A program made the position numbers and the translations under genes. Under the pieces are notes generated by a model, which was not told the origin of the DNA, searched no databases, and worked only from the letters and a program-made list of their open reading frames with translations. Below, piece after piece: positions 22,446-33,358 of a stretch of 64,000 nucleotides of DNA (its first letter is position 1; each line of letters opens with the position of its first letter). This DNA comes from Owenia fusiformis (taxonomy: Eukaryota; Annelida; Polychaeta; Sabellida; Oweniidae): contig CAIIXF020000008.1 in NCBI GenBank assembly GCA_903813345.2, positions 13,810,822 through 13,874,821 on the forward strand. The letters are read 5' to 3'.

Positions 22446-24480
22446 AGTACTATTTATTGCAATAACTTATGTCCTTGTATATCTAATAAACTACATAAAA
22501 TATACTCTACTAGACCTACGAACTGTTGGTATTTCAACAACCGTTTTCTTAATGTGAGATTTTGCAAGAACCTTCTCATCTACATCAAATACACGTATTT
22601 TCCTATGTGACATATTTTCAAACAATCTATCTTTCTTAGTTTCAACCTTTAATGCCAAATTAGGTTTAAGAAGATCAAATCTGGTTCTAAGTTTTCTATT
22701 CATGAACAATTCACAAGGAGCCACTCCAGTAACACTATGACGAGTTGTTCTATAGCTCAATAAGAATGAAGCTAATTTGTGAGACACAGATTTGGTCTTA
22801 GCCTCAAATTCCGCTTTTGCTAATGCTAATTTAGCAATTTGCACCGATCTTTCAGCGACACCATTACTTCTAGGCGAAAAAATTGGCACTAAAATATGCT
22901 TAATACCCAGATATTCGCAAAATTGTTCAAATTGTGTGGACAATGCCATATGAATAAAACAATGATCTCAACATTTCAATGGTCTTGCTGCTAGTAATGC
23001 GATTACATGGTATTACCTCAAACCATTTTGAATATGCATCTATGGCAAGATAATAGTTCTGAGAATTTTTCTCCGCAAAATCTACATGTAAATGTTGATA
23101 AACACGTGTAGGAAATTCCCATGACATAGTAGGAGATAATGGTCGGTCTTTTCTTGTCATCTAACAAGTTTTACATTTTGAGATTGTACTTTTAATATCT
23201 TTATCTAAACCTGGCCACCATACGTAACTTCTGCCAAATGATTTTGTTCTACTAATTCCCATATGTTCACAGTAAAAGCATTCTGTGCCTATATTTGGGT
23301 GATATTATTACTCTATTTCCTAATAATAAACAACCTGACTGAGCTGATAATTCATTACGACGTGTAAAATATGCTTGAATACCAGAAGGTAATGTGGAAC
23401 TCATATGATTCGGCCAACCCTTCATCACGTAATCATAGGCAAGAGACATGACAGGATCTCTGCTTCACAATGTGCGTGTATATTTTGCAATGTCTGATGA
23501 AGTAATTGGCAAATCATTTACACCAAAAAATGTACTTCACCTTCCTCTTCACAAATACTTGTATCTGGCAATGGTAATCTAGACATACAATCTGCGTTGG
23601 CATTATCACTTGACTTTCTGTACATTATTTTGTAATCATATGCTGACAAAATAAGAGCCAATCTTTGCATACGAGCTGCGGCTAAGGTAGGTATAGCAGT
23701 GGAAGGATTGAAAATTGCACAGAGAGGTTTATGATCACAATACAATGTAAATTTTCTACTATAAAGATACTGGTGAATTTCTTGACACCAAATACAATAC
23801 TCAAAGCCTCTTTCTCAATTTGAGAATACCCCTTTTCACTCACATTCAATGTACGAGAGGCACAAGCTATTGGTCGTTCAACTCCATCTATTACATGTGC
23901 TACAAAAACGCCTATGTCATAAGCTGAGGCATCTGTTGAGAGAACCAAAGGTTTATTCGGGTCATAATGAACTAAAAGACCACTGTTCACTATTTGAGAT
24001 TTGCACTGATCAAAACATTGTTGACATTCCTTGGACCATTCCCATTTTGCATTTGATTTTAACAAATCATATAATGGATGGAGACTGGTTGACATATTAG
24101 GTAAAAAATCATGATAAAAATTAATCATGCCTAAAAATGATTTCACTTCAGTAACATCACGAGGCGTTGGAGCATTTTTAATTGCTTCAGTGTGTTCAGT
24201 AGAATGCTTGACCCCCTCTGATGCTACCTCATGACCCCAATACACAACGTTGTCTGCTAAAAACACACATTTGTCCCTTCTGAGGCGTACCCCATAGTTT
24301 TTCAATCTAGTGAGCACTTTTTTCAATACATTTAAAAGTTCTTCCCTGTTTGGTGCTGTTATAAGAATATCATCCTGAATGCACTTGGTGTGGTATTCCA
24401 TTTATTATTTTGTCAATTGTGCACTGAAATTGAGCTGGTGCTGTCGAAATGCCAAAACTTAATCTATTCGGCCTAAACAT
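22446..24480 (-). mobile_element. Ty3/gypsy-type pol relic (fossil)
   Basis: Reverse-strand pol in the order RT, RNase H, integrase. RT: IQDDILITA (the xxDD box), RLRRDKCVFL, YWGHEVASEGV, VKSFLGMINFYHDFLP. RNase H: LVLSTDASAYDIGVF, IACASRTLNVSEKGYSQIEKE. Integrase core: LHVDFAEKN, AIDAYSKWFEVIP, FSPRSNGVAERSVQ. The RT-RNase H-integrase order and SPRSNGVAER fit the K02A2.6-like branch. No gag, protease or LTRs recognised. It replaces most of an LTR B and abuts an env tail. Several breaks. Confidence 0.85.
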
Positions 24481-24840
24481 ATGTTTATAAGAAGGGGTGT
24501 GCGTCTAATGATGGAATTGATATCGCAACAGTCTAGGGTACAGATTCCGGTAATCAAGTTAAAAGTTGAATATCATAGGGTACAATTGGTACAACGTGAT
24601 TCAATACATGAGATCAGAGCTCAACACACGTACTTTAAGAGTTATTTAGAGGCAAACCGGGGGCAAACTAAGTTCATGTTAGATGACGAGGAAATGAAGA
24701 TCTTCCTAATAAATTACCAATACCCTATATTGAAAGGGGAGTCATTGATCATTTATTGCATGAACCATATGTAATTCGATTCTATTGTGAAATTGATAAA
24801 AATGTATTTGTCTTAATACCTAAAGAAAGAATGGTGGTAT
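24481..24840 (+). pseudogene. env-tail module, subtype C
   Basis: Starts at the junction with the gypsy relic. Blocks: RVQIPVIKLKVEYHRVQLVQRDSIHEI, split by no obvious gap, FKSYLEANRGQTKFMLDDEE, then in the DNA the VIDHLLHEPYVIRFYCEID-type end. A third subtype, shared with 33,359-33,676, intermediate between A and B. Broken near its end. Confidence 0.6.
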
Positions 24841-24865
24841 AATGTGATATTATATGTTATTCCAG

Positions 24866-25062
24866 TGGCTGAGGCTCAGCTTCATCAGATTCCGTCATTT
24901 TGGACGGCTTGTAGAAAAGTGGATAAATCCACCCAAACCATCATAATCAAGGAAGAAAAGGAGGTAACAGCTAAGTCATCCAGAGCCAGAGATGCGCCCC
25001 ATGACAGAAAGTACTGTTATGCAGGGGATCAACATAGAGAGAATCTCTCACATGAAGTATAA
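24866..25062 (+). CDS. LC8-motif ORF, subtype C
   Basis: After GTTATTCCAG the frame reads AEAQLHQIPSFWTACRKVDK, then STQTIIIK. The K-S-T-Q-T core is the same as the LC8-binding core known from rabies virus phosphoprotein. The C-terminal half is basic/polar and differs from the 33,699 copy. Followed by 210 bp without features, then LTR A. Confidence 0.65.
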
Positions 25063-25273
25063 TTAAAGACAGCCAAGTACCAATTAGCTGACAATGCAAA
25101 TGTACCAATAACTTTAAATACCCTGATGAAAAAATAAACTGGAAATACATGGAAGCCAGACAGTTTAGCAATAAGCAAGTAATTTTGGAACAAGATAGTA
25201 TACAGCACAGGAAAGTCGAAGAAATCGGTCAAATTGAACTGTGGAATATTATCTTGCTTTCGTTTGTTACAAC

Positions 25274-25818
25274 TGTTACAACCCATTTTTCAGATTAATT
25301 GATAATTAAAATTAATGGATTAATTAATGATTTATATGAAATAATGTATTAATATTCCAAGTGTCTACGGGTATGAGTAATACAATAATCTCGATGTAAG
25401 ATCATCTGTCTTGAACTTAACATAACTTAAATGATTAATGACAATAATAGAATGTACTGTTTCACCTGGAAAGGGTTGGAACTGGTCATGTATTTATAGT
25501 AACAAAACGCTATTTTCTGTCAAAAATTTCAAATTGATGCTTATTATTATCCAATCATAATCTAAATACAAATTCAAATATCTGCAAGCTTAGCGTAATT
25601 TAAGCCCAAATTATAGCAAATATAAGCAACATTTTGACAGAATGATCAATGTAGCTCTACCTGTATATAAACAAGTGCCGAATGCAGTAAAAACATTCGG
25701 AAATTGGAATCAATGAAATGCAAACAAAACTACGGAAGGAAGTCAAAACAAAATGGACTTAGAAAAAAATTGCTACTTTTGAGCCAAATGAAATCGAAAT
25801 TAAAAGAAAATTACCATG
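25274..25818 (+). repeat. LTR family A, partial
   Basis: Starts TGTTACAACCCATTTTTC and follows the family A LTR through TATTCCAAGTGTCTAC, AATGATCAATGTAGCTC, the TATA region (GTATATAAACAAG) and GCTACTTTTG. It runs up to the start of a complete LTR B at 25,819, so B is joined to or inserted in A. Confidence 0.7.
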
Positions 25819-26443
25819 TGTTATGATTCGGTCTGTACGTAATTATATTTATTTATAAATAATTACTTTATTGTTAATTTAATTTATAATTTATATTTAA
25901 TATAAAAGCAATTTATATTCAGCATATTCAAACATTGTAAAGATCTTGCTGTTTTCTTATGATTAATGACTATTTAGACCTCAGTTTGCTTTAGTGCAGA
26001 GGAATCCCTACGCTACTATATTCAGCCAAAACAAAAATATATCAATATAACTCTGACAAGTTAAAGCTTCCAACAAGCAATCACTACTCGGAATTATGAT
26101 TTGAATCTTGCTTACATAAGCATGATATCAGCAATATTCTTACATATATTTACACAATTTTGACAGGTAAAATAATGCATTTTACCTGGTGTATAAAGAA
26201 GCCGGCAAGATCAGTTGATTCAGTAAGTTTTACTCACTCCCAGTAATGCTAAACAATTGATGGAAGGAGAAACAACAAACAAGCCTGTTGAACTCTGCTG
26301 ACCAAATCAATCTCAAGAAGAATTGGAATTCAAAATAAAATAAAGAAATCAAGTAAAAGGAGTCGTGTTTAATCAGGAGCTGGGAACCCTGCGAGTACCG
26401 AAGGACCACAAGATCCCCAGATTTACAATTACGATACGTAACA
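25819..26443 (+). repeat. LTR family B, complete
   Basis: 625 bp from TGTTATGATTCGGTC to ATACGTAACA, with TATA-like TATAAAG at 26,192-26,198 followed by GCCGGCAAGATC. TGTTAT/GTAACA ends. It is the 5' LTR of a short unit: LTR, 38 bp leader, LC8 ORF, RING ORF, noncoding tail, start of another LTR at 28,527. Confidence 0.85.
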
Positions 26444-26445
26444 AT

Positions 26446-26463
26446 TGGTGGAGCTGTGCGGGA
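26446..26463 (+). promoter_or_regulatory. candidate primer-binding site
   Basis: TGGTGGAGCTGTGCGGG starts two bases after the LTR end. LTR elements usually have an 18 nt site starting TGG here, complementary to a tRNA 3' end. Which tRNA cannot be told without a search. Confidence 0.35.
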
Positions 26464-26481
26464 AAAAGGAAGAACAGTTAT

Positions 26482-26684
26482 TGGCTGAACGGCAACTGTT
26501 GACAAGACTTGTACCGACGGAGGAGAAGGCGACCCAAACAGACAATTTAGCAGAAGCCTCAGCATCAAGTGGGCCTAGCCAATCCCCGAGTCCTCCAATA
26601 GTCCAGCAACAGCCACCAGCGGCCGAACACGTCGAGGCCCAAAACCTCTTCGTGGAAAAAATTACAATCACCAAATTCAAATGA
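26482..26684 (+). CDS. LC8-motif ORF, family B, fused to the LTR leader
   Basis: Reads AERQLLTRLVPTEEKATQTD, with a K-A-T-Q-T core that fits the [KR]-x-T-Q-T LC8 consensus. A Ser/Pro/Gln-rich linker and EHVEAQNLFVEKITITKFK end complete it. Upstream, the usual splice-site-like signal is missing; instead the 38 bp after the LTR run in frame into the ORF (VELCGKKEEQLL). This is what a reverse-transcribed spliced RNA would look like. The RING-like ORF follows after 143 bp. Confidence 0.7.
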
Positions 26685-26827
26685 AGGGGACTTAAGTGAT
26701 AAACCAAAAACTTTATGACCAATGCAAAAGACAATATTCTTAAAAGAAACTAACTTTTGGAGACGTTCAGAAAAAAAAATAAAAATAAAAAATAAAAAAT
26801 AAAATCAAAATTCATCTTCCCCAAATT

Positions 26828-27157
26828 ATGGAGTTTTGTAAATTTATCAAATGTCAATTAAATGCCTTACCTTCCTGGTCGCTGAGCAAGAAGGTATATC
26901 TGAAGCAATTAGAAAAACTGATAAACATGTCCTCGCTGTGTTACAAGTGCCACTTGATTTATCCAATAATGAATATGCATGGCCTCCCTTGCGTTTATCA
27001 TGTCTGCCTCAAATGTAAATACACCCTGACGTCGGTTAAACTATTAGGTTGTTTAGAATGTGTACAAAATTGGAAAAATGATCCTACTTGTTGTGCCAGC
27101 TGTTTTGCAGAAATCGAGTATCCCGGGGAAAAACACATTTGTCCAGATTTAGGTTAA
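26828..27157 (+). CDS. RING-like small protein, best-preserved copy
   Basis: An uninterrupted 109-codon frame. N-terminal 35 residues are basic and helix-like (MEFCKFIKCQLNALPSWS, KKVYLKQLEKL). Then the cysteine-rich part: CYKC (about residues 39-42), HGLPCVYHVCLKC, CLECVQ, CCASC and a last H-x-C (KHICP). Other copies have CGHHVC where this one has CVYHVC, so this copy may lack one ligand. The plan recalls C3HC4 RING or a related zinc fold; no exact family assigned. Found only with family B LC8 ORFs. Confidence 0.7.
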   Translation: MEFCKFIKCQLNALPSWSLSKKVYLKQLEKLINMSSLCYKCHLIYPIMNMHGLPCVYHVCLKCKYTLTSVKLLGCLECVQNWKNDPTCCASCFAEIEYPGEKHICPDLG

Positions 27158-28526
27158 CAAAAAGCATGATAAGATGCATCTTGCCCATTTGAACTTGAAC
27201 TACTGAAATAATTCCTTTGCATGGTCAAGTTTTGTAGGAAAAGCATGAATAAAAAGGGAATTCGTTATATTTCACACTAACGCTTATAACAGGTCAGGCA
27301 GTTTCTAGAAGACCTGAAAGTTAATAGATGTCTTGAATTGGTCTCCGCTGGAGACCTCTTTTGGACGATGAAGCAGTCTAGAGCAAAACAGAGGCCAAAA
27401 CTTCATTCACTGTCATCTCAAGAATCCCATTTTTGATCAATTGCACCAGATGAAAATAATTAATTGATCTAATACATATAATCACATATAACCGAATATA
27501 TATATATATTTAAAGCATGTTTTACTAATTCAGTGCATGAGCCATGAATGCACTTAATGTCTGTGTAAAATAAGTACTAAGAAAACAAAAATATAACGTG
27601 TGTATCATCATAACATATAATCCAGGTGTACATAATTTATTGATCGAATAATTAATTAACCGATACTACCTCAGTGCCTTTGACTGAAGTGAGTTGTACA
27701 TAATACTAACTCTAATTTACTAATCACATATTTATCATAAAGCATGAACAACATCTTATTGGAAGATGTTTTACCTGCATGAAGTGTGATAAACTACATT
27801 GTGAGAAGAACCTTATTGGAAGGTGCGGTTTAGCAGAATTTGAGTAGAAGTCATATAGATGGTTAAGTGAATGGAATGTAAAATGTTAGGTATAGGGACA
27901 AGTTAGATAAGTTTAGTCAAGTATCATCATTGCATTTTTTCGTACATATAACTCACCTAGTAATCACATTTACTCACCTTATTTAACTGTTAAAACCCAT
28001 AATGTATTATAACAAAAATAAATAGCAAAATAACAAAAAGAAGAAGATGACTTCATAGACGAATAGCTCCAACAATGATGAACAATAATGATCACCAGGT
28101 GCCATCTATCAATGGATCACACAACATATGAACGCTGAATGCGGATTATAAGTGATATCGATAGTGAATATGGACGCTGAAGGTGAACCCAGATGATGCC
28201 TTGATATGAAAAGAATGGATAGAGACATTTATATATGCATATCCATACGACACTACAATTCATAAACACTAATAGTGATATGAAGACGGAGACGAGGAAT
28301 AAGAATCAAGATAGAGCTAACTAGATTATGAACTCTGGAGCATGAAAGTTATCCTGGTCTTTCACTACATTCATTGGGACCAGGAACCACGTCAACCTTA
28401 TGGGTTGTTGCGCGGCCACAATGTCGTATATCATCTCTAATATATAAAATAAAAATAAAATAAATAAATAATTTATATTGTAAAGTAAATTAACCAGGTA
28501 TGGTTAATTTCTAAAGAAGGGGAGAT
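27158..28526 (+). other. family B noncoding tail, copy 4
   Basis: No gene. Landmarks as in the other B tails: conserved block at 27,275-27,410, covarying stem at 28,333-28,432 (slightly altered on the 3' arm), perfect hairpin at 28,487-28,510, purine run ending at 28,525. Confidence 0.65.
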
Positions 28527-28557
28527 TGTTACGATTCGGTCAGTACGTAATTATATT
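28527..28557 (+). repeat. LTR family B, first ~30 bp
   Basis: TGTTACGATTCGGTCAGTACG follows the purine run, then sequence switches at about 28,557 to a family A env module. Marks the 3' end of the short unit that begins at 25,819. Confidence 0.6.
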
Positions 28558-29302
28558 CAAAGCTGAAATAAATTTAGAAGAACTAGCTGGAACTGGAATG
28601 ATAAACCAATATATTTTGACAAGTCTGATCAGTTGGCATATGAAGGTTTTAATTGGAATTTTGGTATCAACATGAATCATATAATATTGCAGAGTGCTTT
28701 TATTTTGACTCTAGTATCAACCAGAATAGGTTTAATAGTGGCCTTAAATATCAGGAAAGCCGAAGCGCAGAATTTTGGAACTATGCCAGTCGTTTAAAGT
28801 GAGAGCTACACCTCAAGCGCAGGTTACTATGACCATCCAGCAATAATAAGCGTATGGAACGCTATAATGTTAACCATACTCTCTGGTTATGTGTTAGTAA
28901 AGTTCACTATTTCGAGTTATAAATTCTTTGGGAAGTATATTCAAAGAAAGGTAGAGAGTAACGGGGTTAAATTAATAATTGAATTCTGTTAATCATCGTG
29001 TACAAGCATGTGTACATCAGCTACAGGTAGACTACGCCAGGGTTCAATTAGTGCAAAGGGGAGTGATATCAAGGGTCAGCGCCTGTCATACTTTAAGTAA
29101 TTTAGATTTAGAATGGGGACCAATCAAATTTTTATTGGACGATCAGGAAATGAACTTAGAACTGCCAAGAGTAGTCCCTTTACCATATATGAACAGAAGG
29201 GTGATATCCCAGTTACTATCGGAACTGTATGTAATCCGGTTTTATTGTGAAACTGAGAAAGGCATTTATGTATTGGTTCGCAGAGAGGGGAATAAGTTAT
29301 AA
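28558..29302 (+). pseudogene. env-tail module, family A, long copy
   Basis: Includes an ectodomain end (TGACAAGTCTGATCAGTTGG; compare 29,800), two hydrophobic stretches, and the domain open from 28,979: NSVNHRVQACVHQLQVDYAR, VQLVQRGVISRVSACHT, DLEWGPIKFLLDDQEMN, LPRVVPLPYMNRRVISQLLS, YCETEKGIYVLV. Best copy of the family A domain. Broken in the membrane part. Confidence 0.65.
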
Positions 29303-29327
29303 TTGTACATTCTAATTATATTTTCAG

Positions 29328-29536
29328 TGGCTCGAGCACAATTGCCGTGTTCAGCAATAAAAGGAATGAGAGATGCGTCCACGCAGACGGAGGGTGCGGT
29401 GAAGGAGGAACCTTGCAAAGGAAAAAAGACATCGCCCGGTTCCTCGGCAGATGGGCCATCGCCCGCTACGAGGCTTATGACCACGTCTTCCTCACATACC
29501 TACATAACGTCAGACTCTACGGATATAATCTACTAG
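29328..29536 (+). CDS. LC8-motif ORF, family A
   Basis: After TTATATTTTCAG: ARAQLPCSAIKGMRDASTQT, then EGAVKEEP, an acidic/lysine stretch, a PSPATRLMTTSSSHTYI patch and TSDSTDIIY. About 70 codons, with the full family A plan and the canonical motif. Another env module begins 255 bp downstream, with no LTR between. Confidence 0.7.
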
Positions 29537-29790
29537 GAAGGAAGGAACTTTGATCGCCCAATAGACACTGGATTTTTAATACAAAAGAGAAAACAAAAAC
29601 AAAAAACTTTGGCTACTTTGAAAAAAAAATAATGAAAATTAATAAAGAAAAAACTTGAATACCTTATAAAATTAGTTCACTATCATAGAACTAAACTTCT
29701 AATGACTGTTAATCTCTTAATGAAAATATCTTGAAAAAAAGAAGGGAAAACAACATTTTAATTACAATGTCTTTGAACTAGTCTGAAATC

Positions 29791-30516
29791 TTGTCAATAT
29801 ATTTTGACAAATCAGATCAAGTAGCATTTGAGGGTTTCGATTGGAATTTCGGTATTAACATGAATCAGATACTATTATATTGCTCCTCCGTTTTGACCCT
29901 AATCGCCATTGGGATAGGTTTGATACCTATGTATTGCATTCATAAGATATTACTAATAATAGCGGCCATAAATGTCGGAATTTTGGAACGATGCCAGTCG
30001 TTAAAAGTGAGAGCTTCACCTCAAGTGCAGGTTTATGACCATCTCAAAATTGTAAACGTATGGAACTTAGCAATGTTAACCATTCTCACTGGATATGTAC
30101 TCGTGAGATTCACTATAATAAGTTATGAATTCTTTAGACAGTATATTCAAAGAAGAGTAGAGAATAACTTGATTAAATTAATAATTGAATTAAATTCTGT
30201 CAATCATCGTGTACAAGCATGTGTACACCAGTTACAGGTAGACTACGCCAGGGTTCAATTAGTGCAAAGGGGGTGATATCGAGGGTCAGCGCCTGCCATA
30301 CTTTGTTTAAAAGTTATTTGGATATAGAATGGGGAGCAATCAAATTTTTATTGGATGATGAAGAAATTAGTTTGAATTACCAAGACTAGTCCCTCTGCCA
30401 TATGTAAACAGGACGGTGATATCTCAGCTACTATCAGAACCATATGTAATCCAGTTTTACTGCGAACCTGAAAGGGGTATATATGTTTTAGTTCCAAGGG
30501 AGAGAATTAGTGCATA
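29791..30516 (+). pseudogene. env-tail module, family A, with two membrane segments
   Basis: A 161-codon open stretch gives the clearest view of the module: an ectodomain end (FDKSDQVAFEGFDWNF), membrane segment 1 (YCSSVLTLIAIGIGLIPMYC), a hydrophilic loop with SLKVRASPQVQVYDHLK, membrane segment 2 (WNLAMLTILTGYVLVRFTII), then IIELNSVNHRVQACVHQ and the start of the conserved domain. The rest of the domain is present but broken. A two-pass anchor is unusual for an envelope protein, which normally has one. Confidence 0.65.
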
Positions 30517-30544
30517 ATTGTGTGTCATTTTGTCTTCGTTTCAG

Positions 30545-30711
30545 CGGCTCAGGAACAGTTGAGGGCCCGTATGTTCCGGGACGCCAGTACGCAAACAGAA
30601 GAGGAAGATTTGGTAAAGCAAGAGGCAAGGAAGAGACCAGCTGAGGCTGTGCCAAATAATGAGGCACACAAAAGAACTGTTACCGCTGACTCAACATATG
30701 TTTATTCGTAA
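30545..30711 (+). CDS. LC8-motif ORF, family A
   Basis: After TTCGTTTCAG: AAQEQLRARMFRDASTQTEE, then EDLVKQEARKRPAEAVPNNE and a KRTVTADSTYVYS end. Open with an in-frame ATG at 30,520 that lies inside the splice-site-like region. Sister to 12,234-12,421. Confidence 0.7.
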
Positions 30712-31743
30712 GAAAATACCAAAACCTCAGATACCACTAAATAAAAACTCTGACAACTTTGCAAAAAGACGAAGAGAATTAAAAAGGAAAACTTAAAAAG
30801 GAAAGCGTAGTCTTCCCTTGTGTGAAAATAGTTAAATGTATTGAACACAGCTTCGATGCTTGTAGGTGATACCCCTTCATTAATGCTTATAACCTACGAG
30901 TTTGCAGTACCAGCAAGTTTGAAAGTCGATACGCTTCTGGGGAAACAACTCAGTGCGCAGAAGAGACTCTTCCTCTAGCTGCTTATCACGTTTTGACTTA
31001 GATGTAAATATTTAACTGATCAAAATCTATTTATTCACACATATTTAACCTTATTTAACCACATTTAACCGTATATATATCTATCATATATAACCATATT
31101 TGATCATATATTTATCATATTGAGTAATTAAGTAAAGTAAAGTGTACCAAAGGGTTCGGTAGATGTCGGAAATTAAAGGATTAAACAGAGACATCTATGA
31201 ATTAGGCATACAATTATGCGATGTATATATCATCATCATCACGTTATAATCACTATATGATCAGTAAGATGTGGTTGTTTAATATAGCTAATATAATTTG
31301 TATACCTAATACACTAATCTCCAAAGCCAGAAAGCTGAAGAGGATCAGACGAAGAAGCAAAAGACGGAGAATGCATGAGCAGATGTTGGCATCTGAGGAA
31401 TGAGAATGCCGATCGTATTCCACTGCCCAGTGAGGGATGATTGAGTGATCCTGCTGTTGATGAAGAAGTGAAGTATTGTCAACAATTCAAGATATGCAGA
31501 CAATGAGACATTTCTGAGGACATTAAAATTCAACCATGAATTTAAACATTATGAACTCTTGAGTATGAAAGTCATCCTGGTCTTTCAATACATCCATTGG
31601 AATCAGGATCACGTCAACCTAATGGGTTGTTGCGCGACCAGAATGGAGTAGTTGTATTTTTAGTATATAAAGTTAAATAAACTTGTCTGAAAAATTTCAA
31701 TTCAAACCACAGACGAGGCGTCTGTAGTTCAAGAGTCGGGGGT
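30712..31743 (+). other. family A noncoding tail, copy 3
   Basis: No gene. Conserved block 30,870-31,015, covarying stem 31,575-31,652, perfect hairpin ACAGACG-AGG-CGTCTGT at 31,709-31,725, and a short GTCGGGGG purine-rich run before LTR A. Confidence 0.65.
31709..31743 (+). promoter_or_regulatory. pre-LTR hairpin (family A) and G-rich run
   Basis: A 7 bp perfect stem with a 3-base loop, then TAGTTCAAGAGTCGGGGGT directly before the TG of the LTR. Same at 35,928-35,942 (6 bp stem, loop AAG). The stem sequence is unrelated to the family B hairpin although the position is the same. Confidence 0.55.
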
Positions 31744-31992
31744 TGTTACAACCCGTTTTTCAGATTAATTGATAATTATAATTAATGGATTAATTAATGA
31801 TTTATACAAAATAATGTATTAATATTCCAAGTGCCAAATTGCAGTAAAAACATTCGGAAATTGGAATCAATGAAAGGCTAACAAAACTACGGAAGGAAGT
31901 CAAAACAAAATGGACTTTTGTACTTACAGAATTTCGGCCACATTTCGGACTTAGGAAATCTCTGCTGCAATTTGAACTTGAACACTTGGAAG

Positions 31993-33322
31993 TAGGGGTC
32001 ACACGGTTAACCGTGGCCCGCGGTTACCGCGGTTCTAACCTCCACGACGGTTAGCCCGTACACTATATTGAAAACCGCGGTTTTTGAGAGAACCGTGAAC
32101 TTTTTCAGAACAATAAATTTTAACTCGGCATTTAACCTAATTTCAGACTCTCATATAATGCCAATTAAACAAAACATCATCTGGAATCGTTTATCATCAT
32201 ACAATTATGCAAATCATACCTGATAGAGACGGCAAGTCACAGAAACAATCCGAAAATGTTGATAAATTTTCGTCACCATATTGACCCGGAAGTTAGCTAA
32301 ATAAACCGCGCGAACCCAATCAACCAACCTAGAGAAGAATTAATCCGAATTATGTTATGTTTTTCGATATACCCACGTACTAGACCATGAAGTTATCATA
32401 TTATTTAATATCATATTCCCTCAAATATTATTTGATGTCTTTCTGAAGAGATAAACATGTCCAATAAAGCTGAGACTACTAAACCTTTTTTGCGCAAAAT
32501 TTATTTGTATTTTCATTTTTCACGAATAATGCAAAACAACATCGAGTACAAAACGTGCCAAATTCGATCTCAAACTTCCAAGTCTAAAAGCGATGTTTGG
32601 AAAGTGTTTGGATTCCCAATAGTTGATGGCAAAGCCGATATGAGTCTTACTATTTGCAAAATCTGCCGTGAGGTTTTCAAATACAGTCATGGTACGTAGA
32701 TCGTAGAATTTGAATGTTTATTATTTTTCGATTTTTGACAGGTCAAAATGAACTCACAATCACAATCTAAAGTCAAAACTGAAGTACATGTATTTACAAA
32801 TCGTATCTGTTTGTCATTCCAGGAAACACATCAAATATGCGACGGCATGCAGAGAGACAACACGGCGCAGTACATGTAGATCTGAAACATTGGACAATCC
32901 ATCTAGTCACAGTACATCTAGTCCAGTAGTAGCCAATGCCGAAATGGCCCCAAAACCAGGACTGCAGAAAAGTGCATCTGCCCCATCATCAACATTGTTA
33001 CATATGTTATCTTCAAAAATGCCATTTAACTCTAGTCATCCCAAGCAAGTTGCTTTGACAGATGCATTAGGCAGATTCATCGCTCAGGACATGCGTCCCT
33101 TCAGTATTGTAACCAATCCTGGGTTTAAGAATCTCATGAGTATTGCCGAACCTAAGAACAATAAAACACTCTGACACACTCAGTATATTTTCTGATTTTT
33201 GGGAAAATTCCATATCTTTTCGCTCATTCACGAGGCCCATGAGAACCGCATTCAGAACCGAACCGAAATGTAAAATGCAATAATCGAACCAAACCGTGAA
33301 ATCTCAAACCGTGTGACCCCTA
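31993..33322 (+). mobile_element. hAT-type DNA transposon, 1,330 bp
   Basis: Terminal inverted repeats TAGGGGTCACACGGTT and the reverse complement at the right end (CGTGTGACCCCTA), flanked by an exact 8 bp target duplication CTTGGAAG (31,985-31,992 and 33,323-33,330), the hAT signature. The first 100 bp are GC-rich with nested CCGCGGTT/AACCGCGG inverted repeats. It carries the 5' part of a BED-finger transposase only, so it is an internally shortened, non-autonomous copy. Younger than the LTR A it interrupts. Confidence 0.9.
32457..33174 (+). pseudogene. BED zinc-finger N-terminus of a hAT/ZBED-like transposase
   Basis: Exon 1 (ATG at 32,457 to about 32,691) includes SKSDVWKVFGFP and CKICREVFKYSHG. 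A GTACGT donor and a TCATTCCAG acceptor bound a ~131 bp intron. Exon 2 (from 32,823) continues NTSNMRRHAERQH, completing a C-x2-C...H-x4-H BED finger. Downstream, in a different frame, is QVALTDALGRFIAQDMRPFS with NPGFKNL, typical of the region before the hAT catalytic domain. The frame change and the lack of any RNase H-like catalytic domain or C-terminal dimerisation region make it a pseudogene. Confidence 0.75.
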
Positions 33323-33358
33323 CTTGGAAGTTGGAACGGAAAATAAATTCATTGGAAT

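Larger units (their letters stand above)
31744..33358 (+). repeat. LTR family A, partial, interrupted by a hAT-type element
   Basis: Starts TGTTACAACCCGTTTTTC; continues to GGACTTTTGTACTTAC and GAACACTTGGAAG at 31,992, where a DNA transposon is inserted, then resumes at 33,323 (TTGGAACGG) and passes into an env tail at about 33,359. Confidence 0.7.
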
